Shown in pieces: positions 37,212-46,086 of a stretch of 64,000 nt of DNA. Under the pieces are notes generated by a model. The model worked only from the letters and a program-made list of their open reading frames with translations, was not told where the DNA came from and made no database searches. Every line of letters begins with the position of its first letter. Positions within the stretch are counted from its first letter, which is position 1. Source of the stretch: Achromobacter pestifer (lineage in GTDB: Bacteria > Pseudomonadota > Gammaproteobacteria > Burkholderiales > Burkholderiaceae_B). The position numbers and the translations under genes were made by a program. The DNA lies in the NCBI RefSeq assembly GCF_902859625.1, contig NZ_CADIJX010000004.1:620001-684000 (forward strand), written 5' to 3'.

Positions 37212-37215
37212 ACCG

Positions 37216-37977
37216 CTAGCGGTCCTTGTCTTCCGGTGTTTTGTTCACCGGCGCGGGGCGCATGAAGCCGCCGATCTCACGCAAGTGATCGGACGCGCTG
37301 CGGCCGCTTGCCGCCTGGCGCGTTCCCAGCAAGGCATCGTCCACGGGGTGGCTCCGGTGTTCGGCGAGAGGGTCGTGAGCCGGCAGCGTGGATGGCGTGC
37401 CGTCGGTGAAGACACTGGGAGGGCCGTCGGCAGGCGTGTCGAACAGCGCCAGGGGATCGGTGACTGGACGCGAAACCGCAGCATCGCCGCTCGGCAGCTG
37501 TTGCAGGGGGTCGTCAGGGTTGCGCGCTTGCGCGGATTCCAGGTCGAAGGGATGAGTGGATACGTCGGGCGCGCTGCCGACAGGCAAGGTGCCGGGCCCG
37601 ATCAGGTCGCTGAAGATGTCCTCGTCGATCACGGCGGCTGGGGGCGCCTCGTCGAAGGTGCGTGCGGCAGTATCCGCCCGCATCCGGTAGTCGCCGATTT
37701 CCAGCTCGTCGCCCGGATTCCGCGGCACTTCCTGGTCCCGCGCCACCACGGTTCCGTTGACGCTGACGGCGCTCATGCCGCTCAGGTTCACCAGAAAGCC
37801 TGCGGCCGCGTCATTGATGCGGATGGCCGCCTGCACGCGGCAGATTGCGCGCAAGGGATCGGGCAGGGCGAGATGGTTTTCAGGACTGCGGCCAACAGTG
37901 CCGCCGGGCGCCGTGAACTCGGCGTGGATGGGTTCAAAGGCCGGATCACCGGCACGTTGGAACACGGTGAGTTTCAT
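37216..37977 (-). CDS. Short FHA-domain protein (Fha/TagH type), degenerate core
   Basis: 253 residues. The FHA domain spans 1 to about 105 (GRSPENHL at 29-36, NGTVV near 74-78). The rest is Pro/Asp-rich and low in structure; the C-terminal TagH domain of full-length Fha proteins is missing. The conserved phosphothreonine-binding SRxH is here CRVQ (46-49), so Ser and His are both replaced. AAGGAGA precedes the ATG. It is co-directional with the TssQ-like lipoprotein gene 27 bases upstream. It probably acts as a scaffold, with phosphothreonine reading uncertain. Confidence 0.85.
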   Translation of the reverse strand: MKLTVFQRAGDPAFEPIHAEFTAPGGTVGRSPENHLALPDPLRAICRVQAAIRINDAAAGFLVNLSGMSAVSVNGTVVARDQEVPRNPGDELEIGDYRMRADTAARTFDEAPPAAVIDEDIFSDLIGPGTLPVGSAPDVSTHPFDLESAQARNPDDPLQQLPSGDAAVSRPVTDPLALFDTPADGPPSVFTDGTPSTLPAHDPLAEHRSHPVDDALLGTRQAASGRSASDHLREIGGFMRPAPVNKTPEDKDR

Positions 37978-38004
37978 GCCTGTCTCCTTGGCGCCTTCGG
38001 CGCG

Positions 38005-38376
38005 TCAACGGGGGCCGGCGGCTTTGGCCGTCTGGAATGCCGGACCCCATTGCGGATGCCCGGTTTCGTTGGGCGCGAGTTCAAACGAGGGCTGCAACTG
38101 AAGTATGCGGGTGAAGCTGTCTTCGCAGAGCTGGCGATAGCCGATGACGCAGTAGCTGAAGGCTTGAAGTTTCAACGCTTCCACTCGCACGGGCGTGGGC
38201 GCGGTGGCCAAGGCATCGGAGGTGGCCACGGTACGCACCACGGCGCCGAAGCGGCTGGCGGCGTATTCGTCGCGGACTTGCTGCAAGGCGTCGGTGGCCT
38301 GCTGCGACGGTGCGGAAGCACAGGCCGCGAGCACCGCAAGAATGGACACCAGGCTGATACGGATGGGCTGTTTCAT
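38005..38376 (-). CDS. T6SS-associated lipoprotein, TssQ-like
   Basis: 123 residues. The signal sequence with lipobox LAAC (Cys19) predicts an outer- or inner-membrane lipoprotein. The mature part is a compact TPR-like helical domain (LQQVRDEYAASRFGAVVRTV, LKLQAFSYCVIGYRQLCEDS). This matches the small lipoproteins called TssQ in Burkholderiales clusters, though I cannot verify the family by search. It is divergent from tssJ, which also encodes a lipoprotein, across 119 bases. Confidence 0.72.
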   Translation of the reverse strand: MKQPIRISLVSILAVLAACASAPSQQATDALQQVRDEYAASRFGAVVRTVATSDALATAPTPVRVEALKLQAFSYCVIGYRQLCEDSFTRILQLQPSFELAPNETGHPQWGPAFQTAKAAGPR

Positions 38377-38495
38377 AGCGCGGGCATGTCGGTTGCCGAG
38401 CAGGAGGCTCGGGCATCCCGCCGATGATAGCGGCCCGGCGCGGCAGGGTTGCGTCGTGGCGTAACAGACGTGTGTATTTTTATTTCCGAGGTCTT

Positions 38496-39074
38496 ATGAA
38501 CGCTTTATTTCACCGAACAGGCTTGACGGGATATCGCGCCAGAGGGTCTTTGCGACGGGTTGCGTTGATCGCCGCTGGCGTGGTGGCGGGTGCATTGTCC
38601 GTAGGGTGCTCCTCGACGGCAAAGCGTGTGCCGGCACCTTACGCCATCGAACTGCGTGCGGATCCGAAGGTGAACGTGAATGCTGGCGGCAGACCCTCGC
38701 CGGTGCAGGTGACCATCTATGAATTGAAGTCGGCCAGCATCTTCGAATCGCGAGATTTCTTCACCTTGCAGGACGATGCGCATGCGGCGCTGGGTGCGGA
38801 GCTGCTCAATGTCGATCAAGTGATTCTGCGCCCGGGCGAGGCGAAGGTGCTGCGGTATCCCGGTAATCCAGAGGCGCGGGTGGTGGGCGTGGTGGCCGCC
38901 TACCGGGATCTTGAACAAAGCAAATGGCGCCTGCTGGTGTCCCTGCCCGAGCCTCAGAACACCAATGTCTACAAGGTCTGGCAGTTTTCACCAAACGAGG
39001 AGACGGTGAAGGTCGCGGTCAAGCGCGGCGGGTTGGAAGAAGTGGATCGCAGCCGTTCCTGGTGGCCTTTTTAA
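38496..39074 (+). CDS. tssJ: T6SS outer-membrane lipoprotein TssJ
   Basis: 192 residues from the ATG after CCGAGG. The lipobox ends at Cys38 (LSVGCSS). The mature transthyretin-like fold carries LRADPKVNVNAGGRPSPVQV, IYELKSASIFESRDFFTL, LRPGEAKVLRYPGNPEARVV and the C-terminal SRSWWPF. It anchors the TssLM complex to the outer membrane. It heads the second plus-strand operon (tssJKLM-tagF-pseudokinase). Confidence 0.95.
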   Translation: MNALFHRTGLTGYRARGSLRRVALIAAGVVAGALSVGCSSTAKRVPAPYAIELRADPKVNVNAGGRPSPVQVTIYELKSASIFESRDFFTLQDDAHAALGAELLNVDQVILRPGEAKVLRYPGNPEARVVGVVAAYRDLEQSKWRLLVSLPEPQNTNVYKVWQFSPNEETVKVAVKRGGLEEVDRSRSWWPF

Positions 39075-39097
39075 AAACAGAACAAGAGAACCGGACC

Positions 39098-40432
39098 ATG
39101 GTGAGCAAAGACAAAGTGATCTGGTCGGAGGGAATGTTCCTGCGACCCCAGCATTTCCAGCAGCTTGAGCGCCATGTGCTGCATGCCGCGCAGCAGCGCG
39201 CGGTTGCGGCGCAGGGCTTTTTCTGGGGATTCAGTCATCTGTCGCTGGATCGCGACGCGCTGGCTATCGGCAAACTGGTGCTGACACAAGCGCGGGGCGT
39301 GATGCCAGACGGTACGCCCTTCGACTTCCTGGAACCGAATGCGGCACCCGCCGCGTTCGAGGTGCCACCGCAGACCCGCGATGCGCGCATTCTGCTGGCC
39401 GTGCCTCGCGTGCGTCCAGGTACAACGGATGTGATCTACGAAGGGGAAGAGGACACCTTGGCGCGCTTCCTGGTGCACGAGGCCGATGTGGAGGACACGG
39501 GTTCGATGGGGCTGGAGCCGGCCTTGCTGCAATTGGGCCGGCTGCGGTTGCGCCTGATGCTGGAAGACGAGCTGACCGACGATTGGCTGGGCCTGGGCGT
39601 GGCGCGCGTGGCAGAGCGCCGTCCGGACAACCGCGTGGTGCTCGACGAGGGCTATGTGGCGCCATGGCTGGCGGCGGGCGAGCACCCGGTCCTGCGAGGA
39701 TTCGTCAACGAGTTGTACGGCCTTCTTGGCGCACGCAGCGAGGCGTTGTCCGAGCGCCTGTCGCAGCCCGGCCGTGGCGGTGTTTCCGAAGTCTCCGACT
39801 TCATGCTGCTGGAAACCGTCAACCGTTACGTGGGCGCGCTCTGGCACGCACGGCAGAGCCCTGCGCTGCATCCGGAGCGCCTGTTCCACGACTGGCTGAT
39901 GCTGGCCTGCGATCTGTCCACCTTCACGGCCGCTGCGCGGCGGCCGGACGTGTTGCCCGAGTACGTGCACGATGATTTGCAGGGCAGTTTCGTTCCCCTG
40001 ATGAATGAGTTGCGCCGTTCGCTGTCGGCGGTGCTGGAGCAGCGCGCCTTGCAGATCCCGCTGCATGACAGGGGCCAGGGCGTGCGGGTGGCGCAGATCA
40101 CGGACCCCGAGCTATTGCGGACTGCGGGCTTCGTGCTGGCGGTGCACGCGGACTTGGGCACGGACACGGTGCGTGCGCGGTTTCCCGCGCAGGTCAAGAT
40201 CGGCCCGGTCGAGCGCATCCGCGACCTGGTGCATCTGCAATTGCCCGGCGTGTCCGTTCGCGCGATGCCGGTGGCGCCGCGGCAGATTCCCTACAGCGCC
40301 GGACACGTGTATTTCGAACTGGATAAGAGCGGCGAATTCTGGAAGCAGCTTGAGCGCACCGGTGCGCTGGCGCTGCATTTGGCCGGCGACTTTCCCGGGT
40401 TGACGATGGAATTCTGGGCGTTGCGCGATTGA
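39098..40432 (+). CDS. tssK: T6SS baseplate-membrane connector TssK
   Basis: 444 residues. The family start is KVIWSEGMFLRPQHFQQLER (about 6-25). Further conserved stretches are LNRYVG-type TVNRYVGALWHARQSPALHP, HPERLFHDWLMLACDLSTF and VAPRQIPYSAGHVYFELDK. It links the baseplate to TssLM. The open frame runs upstream into tssJ, but this ATG gives the conserved start. It lies 23 bases after tssJ. Confidence 0.97.
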   Translation: MVSKDKVIWSEGMFLRPQHFQQLERHVLHAAQQRAVAAQGFFWGFSHLSLDRDALAIGKLVLTQARGVMPDGTPFDFLEPNAAPAAFEVPPQTRDARILLAVPRVRPGTTDVIYEGEEDTLARFLVHEADVEDTGSMGLEPALLQLGRLRLRLMLEDELTDDWLGLGVARVAERRPDNRVVLDEGYVAPWLAAGEHPVLRGFVNELYGLLGARSEALSERLSQPGRGGVSEVSDFMLLETVNRYVGALWHARQSPALHPERLFHDWLMLACDLSTFTAAARRPDVLPEYVHDDLQGSFVPLMNELRRSLSAVLEQRALQIPLHDRGQGVRVAQITDPELLRTAGFVLAVHADLGTDTVRARFPAQVKIGPVERIRDLVHLQLPGVSVRAMPVAPRQIPYSAGHVYFELDKSGEFWKQLERTGALALHLAGDFPGLTMEFWALRD

Positions 40433-40446
40433 GCGCGGAGACAGAT

Positions 40447-41733
40447 ATGCATGCATCGGACCACACCATGTCCGCCCCGCCCGGAGGCCTGGGCGACAAC
40501 GCTGCCCCGGCCTCCGGCCGGTTGCGGGCCCACGACTACGTGATCAGCGGGACCAATCCGCTGGTGGCAGCAGCCAACCCGCTGCTGGATCTGATTCCGC
40601 AGATCCGCGCGACGGCGACGCATCCGTCGGCGGCCATGCTGCGCGAGCACTTGCTGGACGAGGTTCGTCAGTTCGAGCTGCGCGCGCAGCAGGCGGGAAT
40701 ATCCAACGAAACGATCCTGGGTGCACGCTATTGCCTGTGCACGGCGTTGGACGAAGCCGCGGCGCTCACGCCTTGGGGTGGGAGCGGGGTGTGGTCCGCG
40801 CACAGTCTCCTTGTCACGTTCCATAACGAGACGTGGGGTGGCGAGAAATTCTTCCAACTGCTGGCCAAGCTGTCGCAGAACCCCGCGCAGCATCTGGACC
40901 TGCTGGAATTGCTTTACTACTGCCTGCTGCTGGGCTTTGAAGGCCGCTATCGGGTGATCGACAACGGCCGTTCGCAGCTGGAGACGCTGCGCCAGCGGCT
41001 GCTGCGCATCCTGCGCGGCGCGCGTGGCGAGTACGCGCTGGCGTTGTCGCCGCATTGGCGCGATGAGCCTGCGCAAACGCCCCTGCGCCGCTTGCCGGTG
41101 CCCCTGTGGGTATTCGGCGTGCTGGCGGCGGTGCTTGCGCTGGCCCTGTACTGGGGGCTGGGCTGGCGGTTGGGCAACCAGTCTGATGGTGTGTTCGCGT
41201 CCATCAGCCGGCTGAAGCCGCCCGCCGTGCAGATCGCGCCGGCCGTGACGAAGCGACCGGCACCCGCGCCGCGGTTGGCGTTATTCCTGGCGCCCGAGAT
41301 CCGCGACCAACTGGTGAGCGTGCGCGACGAAGTGGACCGCAGCGTGGTGGTGCTGCGAGGCGACGGCGTGTTCGAGTCAGGGGCCAGTTCCGTGCGTGAT
41401 CAGTATTTGCCCGTGCTGTCGCGTGTGGCGGACGCCCTGCGCGAGACGCAGGGCAGCATCCTGGTACGCGGCTACTCCGACAATACGCCGATGCGCAGCG
41501 CGCGCTTTCCGTCCAATTGGCACCTGTCGCAGGCACGCGCGGATGCCGTCAAAGAGATGCTGGAGCAGCGCCTGGGGCAATCTGCTCGGGTGCGGGCAGA
41601 AGGACGAGGAGACGCCGATCCGGTGGCGCCCAACGATACCGCCGCGGGCCGTGCGTTGAACCGGCGGGTGGAGATCACGTTGCTGGTACCGCCTGCGCCG
41701 CATGAGATGGGCGCACAGGGAGGCCAACAATGA
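40447..41733 (+). CDS. tssL: T6SS inner-membrane protein TssL with OmpA-like domain
   Basis: About 428 residues from the ATG preceded by GCGGAG; a TTG 18 bases earlier overlaps the tssK stop and is the alternative. The DotU-type cytoplasmic domain (about 35-210, ISGTNPLVAAANPLLDLIPQ, CTALDEAAALTPWG) is followed by one membrane segment (about 220-245) and a periplasmic OmpA/MotB peptidoglycan-binding domain (about 320-420, NWHLSQARADAV, AGRALNRRVEITL). The fused domain makes a separate TagL unnecessary. The stop overlaps the tssM ATG (ATGA). Confidence 0.95.
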   Translation: MHASDHTMSAPPGGLGDNAAPASGRLRAHDYVISGTNPLVAAANPLLDLIPQIRATATHPSAAMLREHLLDEVRQFELRAQQAGISNETILGARYCLCTALDEAAALTPWGGSGVWSAHSLLVTFHNETWGGEKFFQLLAKLSQNPAQHLDLLELLYYCLLLGFEGRYRVIDNGRSQLETLRQRLLRILRGARGEYALALSPHWRDEPAQTPLRRLPVPLWVFGVLAAVLALALYWGLGWRLGNQSDGVFASISRLKPPAVQIAPAVTKRPAPAPRLALFLAPEIRDQLVSVRDEVDRSVVVLRGDGVFESGASSVRDQYLPVLSRVADALRETQGSILVRGYSDNTPMRSARFPSNWHLSQARADAVKEMLEQRLGQSARVRAEGRGDADPVAPNDTAAGRALNRRVEITLLVPPAPHEMGAQGGQQ

Positions 41734-44700
41734 TCTACAAGGTGTTCGGATGGTTTTTCAGCCGGCGGGTGTGGAACTTCCTGGGGCTGGTGGCCCTGGC
41801 GTTGCTGATCTGGATCGCGGGGCCGCTCGTTGCGATTGGCACCGTGCGGCCGCTGGAAAGCGAGGTGGTGCGCATCGTCGTGATCGTGGCGATATTCGCG
41901 ATATGGCTGCTGCGATTCTTGTGGCGAAAATGGCGGGAAGGGCGGCTGAACGCGCAGCTGCTGGGCCAACTGCGGCCTCGGCCGCGCGCTGAAAAGGTGG
42001 CAGAACAGGCCACCGACAACGACGAGATACGTCAGCTGGAAGCGCGATTCGACGAGGCGGTCGAGCTGCTGCGCAAGACTCGTTTCGATAATCGCGGCAA
42101 GCGCCGCCCGCTGGACCGCTTCTCGAAGCAGTATCTGTATCAGCTGCCTTGGTACGTGATCATCGGAGCGCCGGGGGCAGGCAAGACCACGGCGCTGGTG
42201 AACTCAGGCTTGAATTTTCCCTTGGCCGAACGCTATGGGAAGGTGGCCTTGCGCGGCGTGGGCGGTACCCGCAACTGCGACTGGTGGTTCACCGACGACG
42301 CCGTGCTGCTGGATACGGCAGGACGCTACACCACGCACGAAAGCGATCCCACGGGCGACGAGGAAGAGTGGCGCGGATTTCTCGGTCTGTTGACCAAGTA
42401 CCGGGGCCGGCAGCCGATCAACGGGGCAATGCTGACCATTAGCATTGAAGACCTGCTGTCGGCGTCCGATGCAGAGCGGGCGCAGCACGCGGCGGTGTTG
42501 CGGCGCCGCCTACAGGAATTGCGCGAGCAGCTGGGCATCGCGTTTCCCGTCTATGTGCTGGTGACCAAGACCGATCTGCTGTCCGGCTTCGAGGAGTACT
42601 TTGCTTCGTTCAGCCGCGACGAACTGGCGCAAGTCTGGGGCTTTACGTTGCCGTACGCGCAAAGCCAGGAACCCAGCTTCGACTTGTATGAGGCCTTTCA
42701 CGCCGAGTACGCGCTGTTGCAGCGCCGCCTGGACGATGCGTTGCCGGAAGTGGTGGCAGCCGAGGGAGATCCGGCGCGGCGTGCGCTCGCCTACATGCTG
42801 CCGCAGCAATTCGCCGGGCTTCAAGCCATCCTGGGCCATTTCCTGAGCGATGTGTTCGCCACGTCGAAGTTCGAGGCCCGGGTCATTCCGCGTGGCGTGT
42901 ACTTCACCAGTGGCACGCAGGGCGGCGAGACCTTCGACCAGGTGACGGGGCATCTCAAGCGATACCTGCGTATTGAGGGCGCTTCCGGGCCCGCGCCGAG
43001 CATGCCGGGCGAGGGGGAGGGCCGCAGCTACTTCCTGAAGAACCTGTTGCGGGACGTCATCTTCCGCGAAGCGGGCCTGGCAGGCCGCAATCTGCGCTGG
43101 GAACGCCGCTACCGGCAACTGCACTGGGCAGGCTACGGACTGGTCACGGCAGTCTTCGTTGCGCTGATATCGGGTTGGGCGCTGAGCTACGGCAACAACT
43201 CGGACTATGTGGATGAAGTCGCGCGGCGCGTCCCGGCGGTGGAAAAATTGACGCGCGACATCAAGATCACGCGCACGGGTGACTTGCTGGGCTTGATGCC
43301 CTTCTTGGATAGCCTCTGGTACCTGCCGCGTCACGAGGGCTTTGAAATCGACAGGCCGCCGATCGGCTACCGCTTTGGCCTTTATCAAGGCCAGAAGTTG
43401 CAGGCGGCAGCGCAAGGCGTCTACGACAATACCCTGGACCAGGTGCTGTTGCCGCAAGTCGCGCGGCGCGTCGAGGCTGCGCTGCGGGATGCTTCCGCCA
43501 GTGATCTGGAATATTCCTACGAGGCGTTGCGCGCCTACCTGATGCTGTACGAGGCCGACCGCTACGACGCGGAGTTCATGCATGCATGGCTGTTGTCGGA
43601 CATGCAGGCTACCTTGCCGGAAGGCTATACGCGGCGCCAGTACGAGCAGTTGTCGCTGCATCTGCGCAACCTGACGCAGGGTCGCGTGCTGGCGTCGCCC
43701 TTTCCAAAGGACGATACGCTGGTGGCGCAGGCGCGCGAGAAGCTGGCCCGCTATACGCTGGCCCAGCGCGCCTACAGCCGGCTGCGTCGCACGTTGGCCA
43801 ACACCGATGCGGCACCCGAGAACACGGTGGTGACGCTGGGCGGTGCGCAGGCCAGCGCCGTGTTCGTGCGCAGGAGCGGCAAGCCGCTTAGCCAGGGCAT
43901 CCCTGCGCTTTTCAGCTATCGGGGCTATTGGGATGTGTTCAACAAGCGCGTTGCCAGCGTCGCGGAAGTGCTGAGATCGGACGATGCGTGGATCCTGAAC
44001 ATCCCTCCGCCCGGACTGCTGGACCAGGGCGCGCAGCGTCAACTGGTGGCCGGCATCAAGCGCCTTTACATGAATGATTACGTGGCGCAGTGGGACGGCT
44101 ACCTGAATGATCTGCAATTGGCGCCCAGCAAGTCCTTGCTGCAGAACATCCAGATGGCGCGAACCTTGTCGGCACCGGAATCCCCCTTGGTGCAGTTGGT
44201 TCGCGGCGTTGCGCGCGAGACTGCCTTGCTGCGCGACTCGGGCAAGGATGACCGTTCGCTGGCGGATCAGGCGCGCGACCGGGTCAGCAGCACGCGCGAG
44301 GCGCTGGAGCAGATGTTCGGACCCACCGGGCCCGGCGCGGCCGCGCGTGCCGACGCTTCGGATGAAAAACTGGAGCGTATCGTGGACGAGTACTTCGAGC
44401 CGTATCGCCGCTTGGCGCAGGGTGAAGGCGGGGCTGCGGGCGCCGCGCCGCCCATTGCCGCGACGACGGGTCTCATCAATGAGCTATACACCTACCTGAC
44501 TGCGGCAGACGCGGCGTTGCGTAGCGGCAGTCCGGCGCCCAGCTCGGATTCGGTGACGAAGCTTCGCGCGGAGGCCGGAAGGCTGCCTGGTCCCTTGCGT
44601 GACGTGCTCGATTCGCTGTCCGTGAACGCCTCGGGCGAGGTGTCCGATGTGGCGAGGGCGCGCATGGGCGAGACCGTGTCCGCCACCATCGGCGTGTTCT

Positions 44701-45356
44701 GCGGCCAGTCGGTGGCGGGCCGTTACCCGTTTTCCAGCCGTTCGACGCGCGACGTGGCGCCCAACGACATGGCCCGCCTGTTTGCGCCCAACGGGCTGAT
44801 GGATGACTTCTTTCAGAAGAACCTGGCGACGCAGATCGACGTGTCCGGGCAGCGCTGGCGCTTCAAACCCGGCGTCGACGGCCGGTCGGGCTCCAATTCG
44901 GCCACGCTGGACGCCTTCCAGCGCGCCGGTGTCATCCGCGATGTGTACTTCATGGCGGGCAATCCCATGCCGTCCTATCGGGTGGCCATCCGCCCCGTGG
45001 AGATGGATGAGGGCATCACGCAGTTCGTGATGGACGTGGACGGTCAGCCGGTGCGCTACGCGCATGGTCCGCAGGTGGCTACCACGGTGCAATGGCCGGG
45101 CCCCCGAGGCAGCAATCAGGTTCGTATCGAGTTGACGCCGCAGGTAGGCGCGGCGGGCATGACGACCTCGGGGCCATGGGCGCTGAACCGCATGCTGGAT
45201 CGCGCGCAGTTGCAGCGCGGCGCCTCGCCGGAGATCACCTTGGCCACCTTCGACCTGGGCGGCCGCAAGGTGGTGCTGGAGATTACCGCCAGCAGCGTCA
45301 AAAGCCCTTTTCATCTAGCCGAGATGCAGGGTTTCGCCTGCCCAGGCGCGTCGTGA
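41730..45356 (+). CDS. tssM: T6SS inner-membrane channel protein TssM (IcmF)
   Basis: 1208 residues. Two N-terminal membrane segments (about 10-60) precede a cytoplasmic NTPase-like domain with an intact Walker A GAPGAGKTT (about 147-155) and a switch-like LLDTAGRYTTHES. A third membrane segment (about 465-490) leads to the long periplasmic domain ending in the TssJ-binding beta region (LEITASSVKSPFHLAEMQGF). It forms the trans-envelope channel with TssJ and TssL. It is coupled to tssL by ATGA and followed 7 bases later by tagF. Confidence 0.97.
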   Translation: MIYKVFGWFFSRRVWNFLGLVALALLIWIAGPLVAIGTVRPLESEVVRIVVIVAIFAIWLLRFLWRKWREGRLNAQLLGQLRPRPRAEKVAEQATDNDEIRQLEARFDEAVELLRKTRFDNRGKRRPLDRFSKQYLYQLPWYVIIGAPGAGKTTALVNSGLNFPLAERYGKVALRGVGGTRNCDWWFTDDAVLLDTAGRYTTHESDPTGDEEEWRGFLGLLTKYRGRQPINGAMLTISIEDLLSASDAERAQHAAVLRRRLQELREQLGIAFPVYVLVTKTDLLSGFEEYFASFSRDELAQVWGFTLPYAQSQEPSFDLYEAFHAEYALLQRRLDDALPEVVAAEGDPARRALAYMLPQQFAGLQAILGHFLSDVFATSKFEARVIPRGVYFTSGTQGGETFDQVTGHLKRYLRIEGASGPAPSMPGEGEGRSYFLKNLLRDVIFREAGLAGRNLRWERRYRQLHWAGYGLVTAVFVALISGWALSYGNNSDYVDEVARRVPAVEKLTRDIKITRTGDLLGLMPFLDSLWYLPRHEGFEIDRPPIGYRFGLYQGQKLQAAAQGVYDNTLDQVLLPQVARRVEAALRDASASDLEYSYEALRAYLMLYEADRYDAEFMHAWLLSDMQATLPEGYTRRQYEQLSLHLRNLTQGRVLASPFPKDDTLVAQAREKLARYTLAQRAYSRLRRTLANTDAAPENTVVTLGGAQASAVFVRRSGKPLSQGIPALFSYRGYWDVFNKRVASVAEVLRSDDAWILNIPPPGLLDQGAQRQLVAGIKRLYMNDYVAQWDGYLNDLQLAPSKSLLQNIQMARTLSAPESPLVQLVRGVARETALLRDSGKDDRSLADQARDRVSSTREALEQMFGPTGPGAAARADASDEKLERIVDEYFEPYRRLAQGEGGAAGAAPPIAATTGLINELYTYLTAADAALRSGSPAPSSDSVTKLRAEAGRLPGPLRDVLDSLSVNASGEVSDVARARMGETVSATIGVFCGQSVAGRYPFSSRSTRDVAPNDMARLFAPNGLMDDFFQKNLATQIDVSGQRWRFKPGVDGRSGSNSATLDAFQRAGVIRDVYFMAGNPMPSYRVAIRPVEMDEGITQFVMDVDGQPVRYAHGPQVATTVQWPGPRGSNQVRIELTPQVGAAGMTTSGPWALNRMLDRAQLQRGASPEITLATFDLGGRKVVLEITASSVKSPFHLAEMQGFACPGAS

Positions 45357-45363
45357 CCGGGAT

Positions 45364-46086
45364 ATGGACATGGAGTCAGGAGTGGAGTGGGGACAGGTGG
45401 GCTGGTACGGCAAGATCCCGGCCGCGGGCGATTTCGTGCACCGGCGCCTGCCGCGTGAACTGATCGCCTGGTGGGACCGTTGGCTGCAATTCGGGCTGGT
45501 CGCGCTCAAGCAGGCGCCAGACGCAGCGGCGGAGCGCAGTTTCGCATCCGCGCCCATCTGGAATTTCGCCATTCCGGCGGGGCCCGGGGCGGGCGTGGCG
45601 CAACTGGGTTGCATCACGCCCAGCCGCGATCGCGTGGGGCGGGGCTACCCCTTGTGCGTGGTGGCGGCCGTGCCGCCCGCGCAATATCACAGCAGCATCC
45701 TGGACGGCGCCAGCGACTACTACCGGCAGGTGGGCGCCAGCATGCTGGTCGCCGTACGCCATGGTTGCGCGCCCGAGCAATTTGACCGCAGCCTGCAACA
45801 GGTGCGCATGCCCGCCGCCGCGCCAAGCCCGTCCGCGCCGTCGAAGGGCAACGACATCATGGACATCTTGCGCGCGGGCCTGGAGCAGGACTCGGCGCCG
45901 TTGGCCCGCCGTGCATTGGGTGCCTGGCCCGACCTGCCGTTTTGCTTCAACCCGAGTTCGCATACCAGCTATTGGTGGACCAACCAGGCGGACGGCGCCG
46001 CGTTGCAAACCTATGTGCATGGCGGCGCGTTGAACGCCACCTTGTTCGCCCGATTGTTCTCGTCGCTGCCTACCTGGCGGCCATGA
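45364..46086 (+). CDS. tagF: T6SS regulator TagF (ImpM family)
   Basis: 240 residues. The family start GWYGKIPAAGDFVHRRLPRE (about 13-32) and FAIPAGPGAGVAQLGCITPS are clear. A Trp-rich segment (SYWWTNQ) lies near the end. In Pseudomonas TagF holds firing in check independently of the kinase pathway, partly by binding Fha. The stop overlaps the following gene (ATGA). Because the phosphorylation genes here look degenerate, TagF may be the main post-translational brake. Confidence 0.92.
   Translation: MDMESGVEWGQVGWYGKIPAAGDFVHRRLPRELIAWWDRWLQFGLVALKQAPDAAAERSFASAPIWNFAIPAGPGAGVAQLGCITPSRDRVGRGYPLCVVAAVPPAQYHSSILDGASDYYRQVGASMLVAVRHGCAPEQFDRSLQQVRMPAAAPSPSAPSKGNDIMDILRAGLEQDSAPLARRALGAWPDLPFCFNPSSHTSYWWTNQADGAALQTYVHGGALNATLFARLFSSLPTWRP

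Noticed and set aside
37212..37223. Perfect 12-base palindrome ACCGCTAGCGGT at the clpV/fha junction
   Set aside because: It has no loop, so cannot be a terminator stem, and it overlaps the fha stop codon. It can arise by chance; no second copy was noticed.
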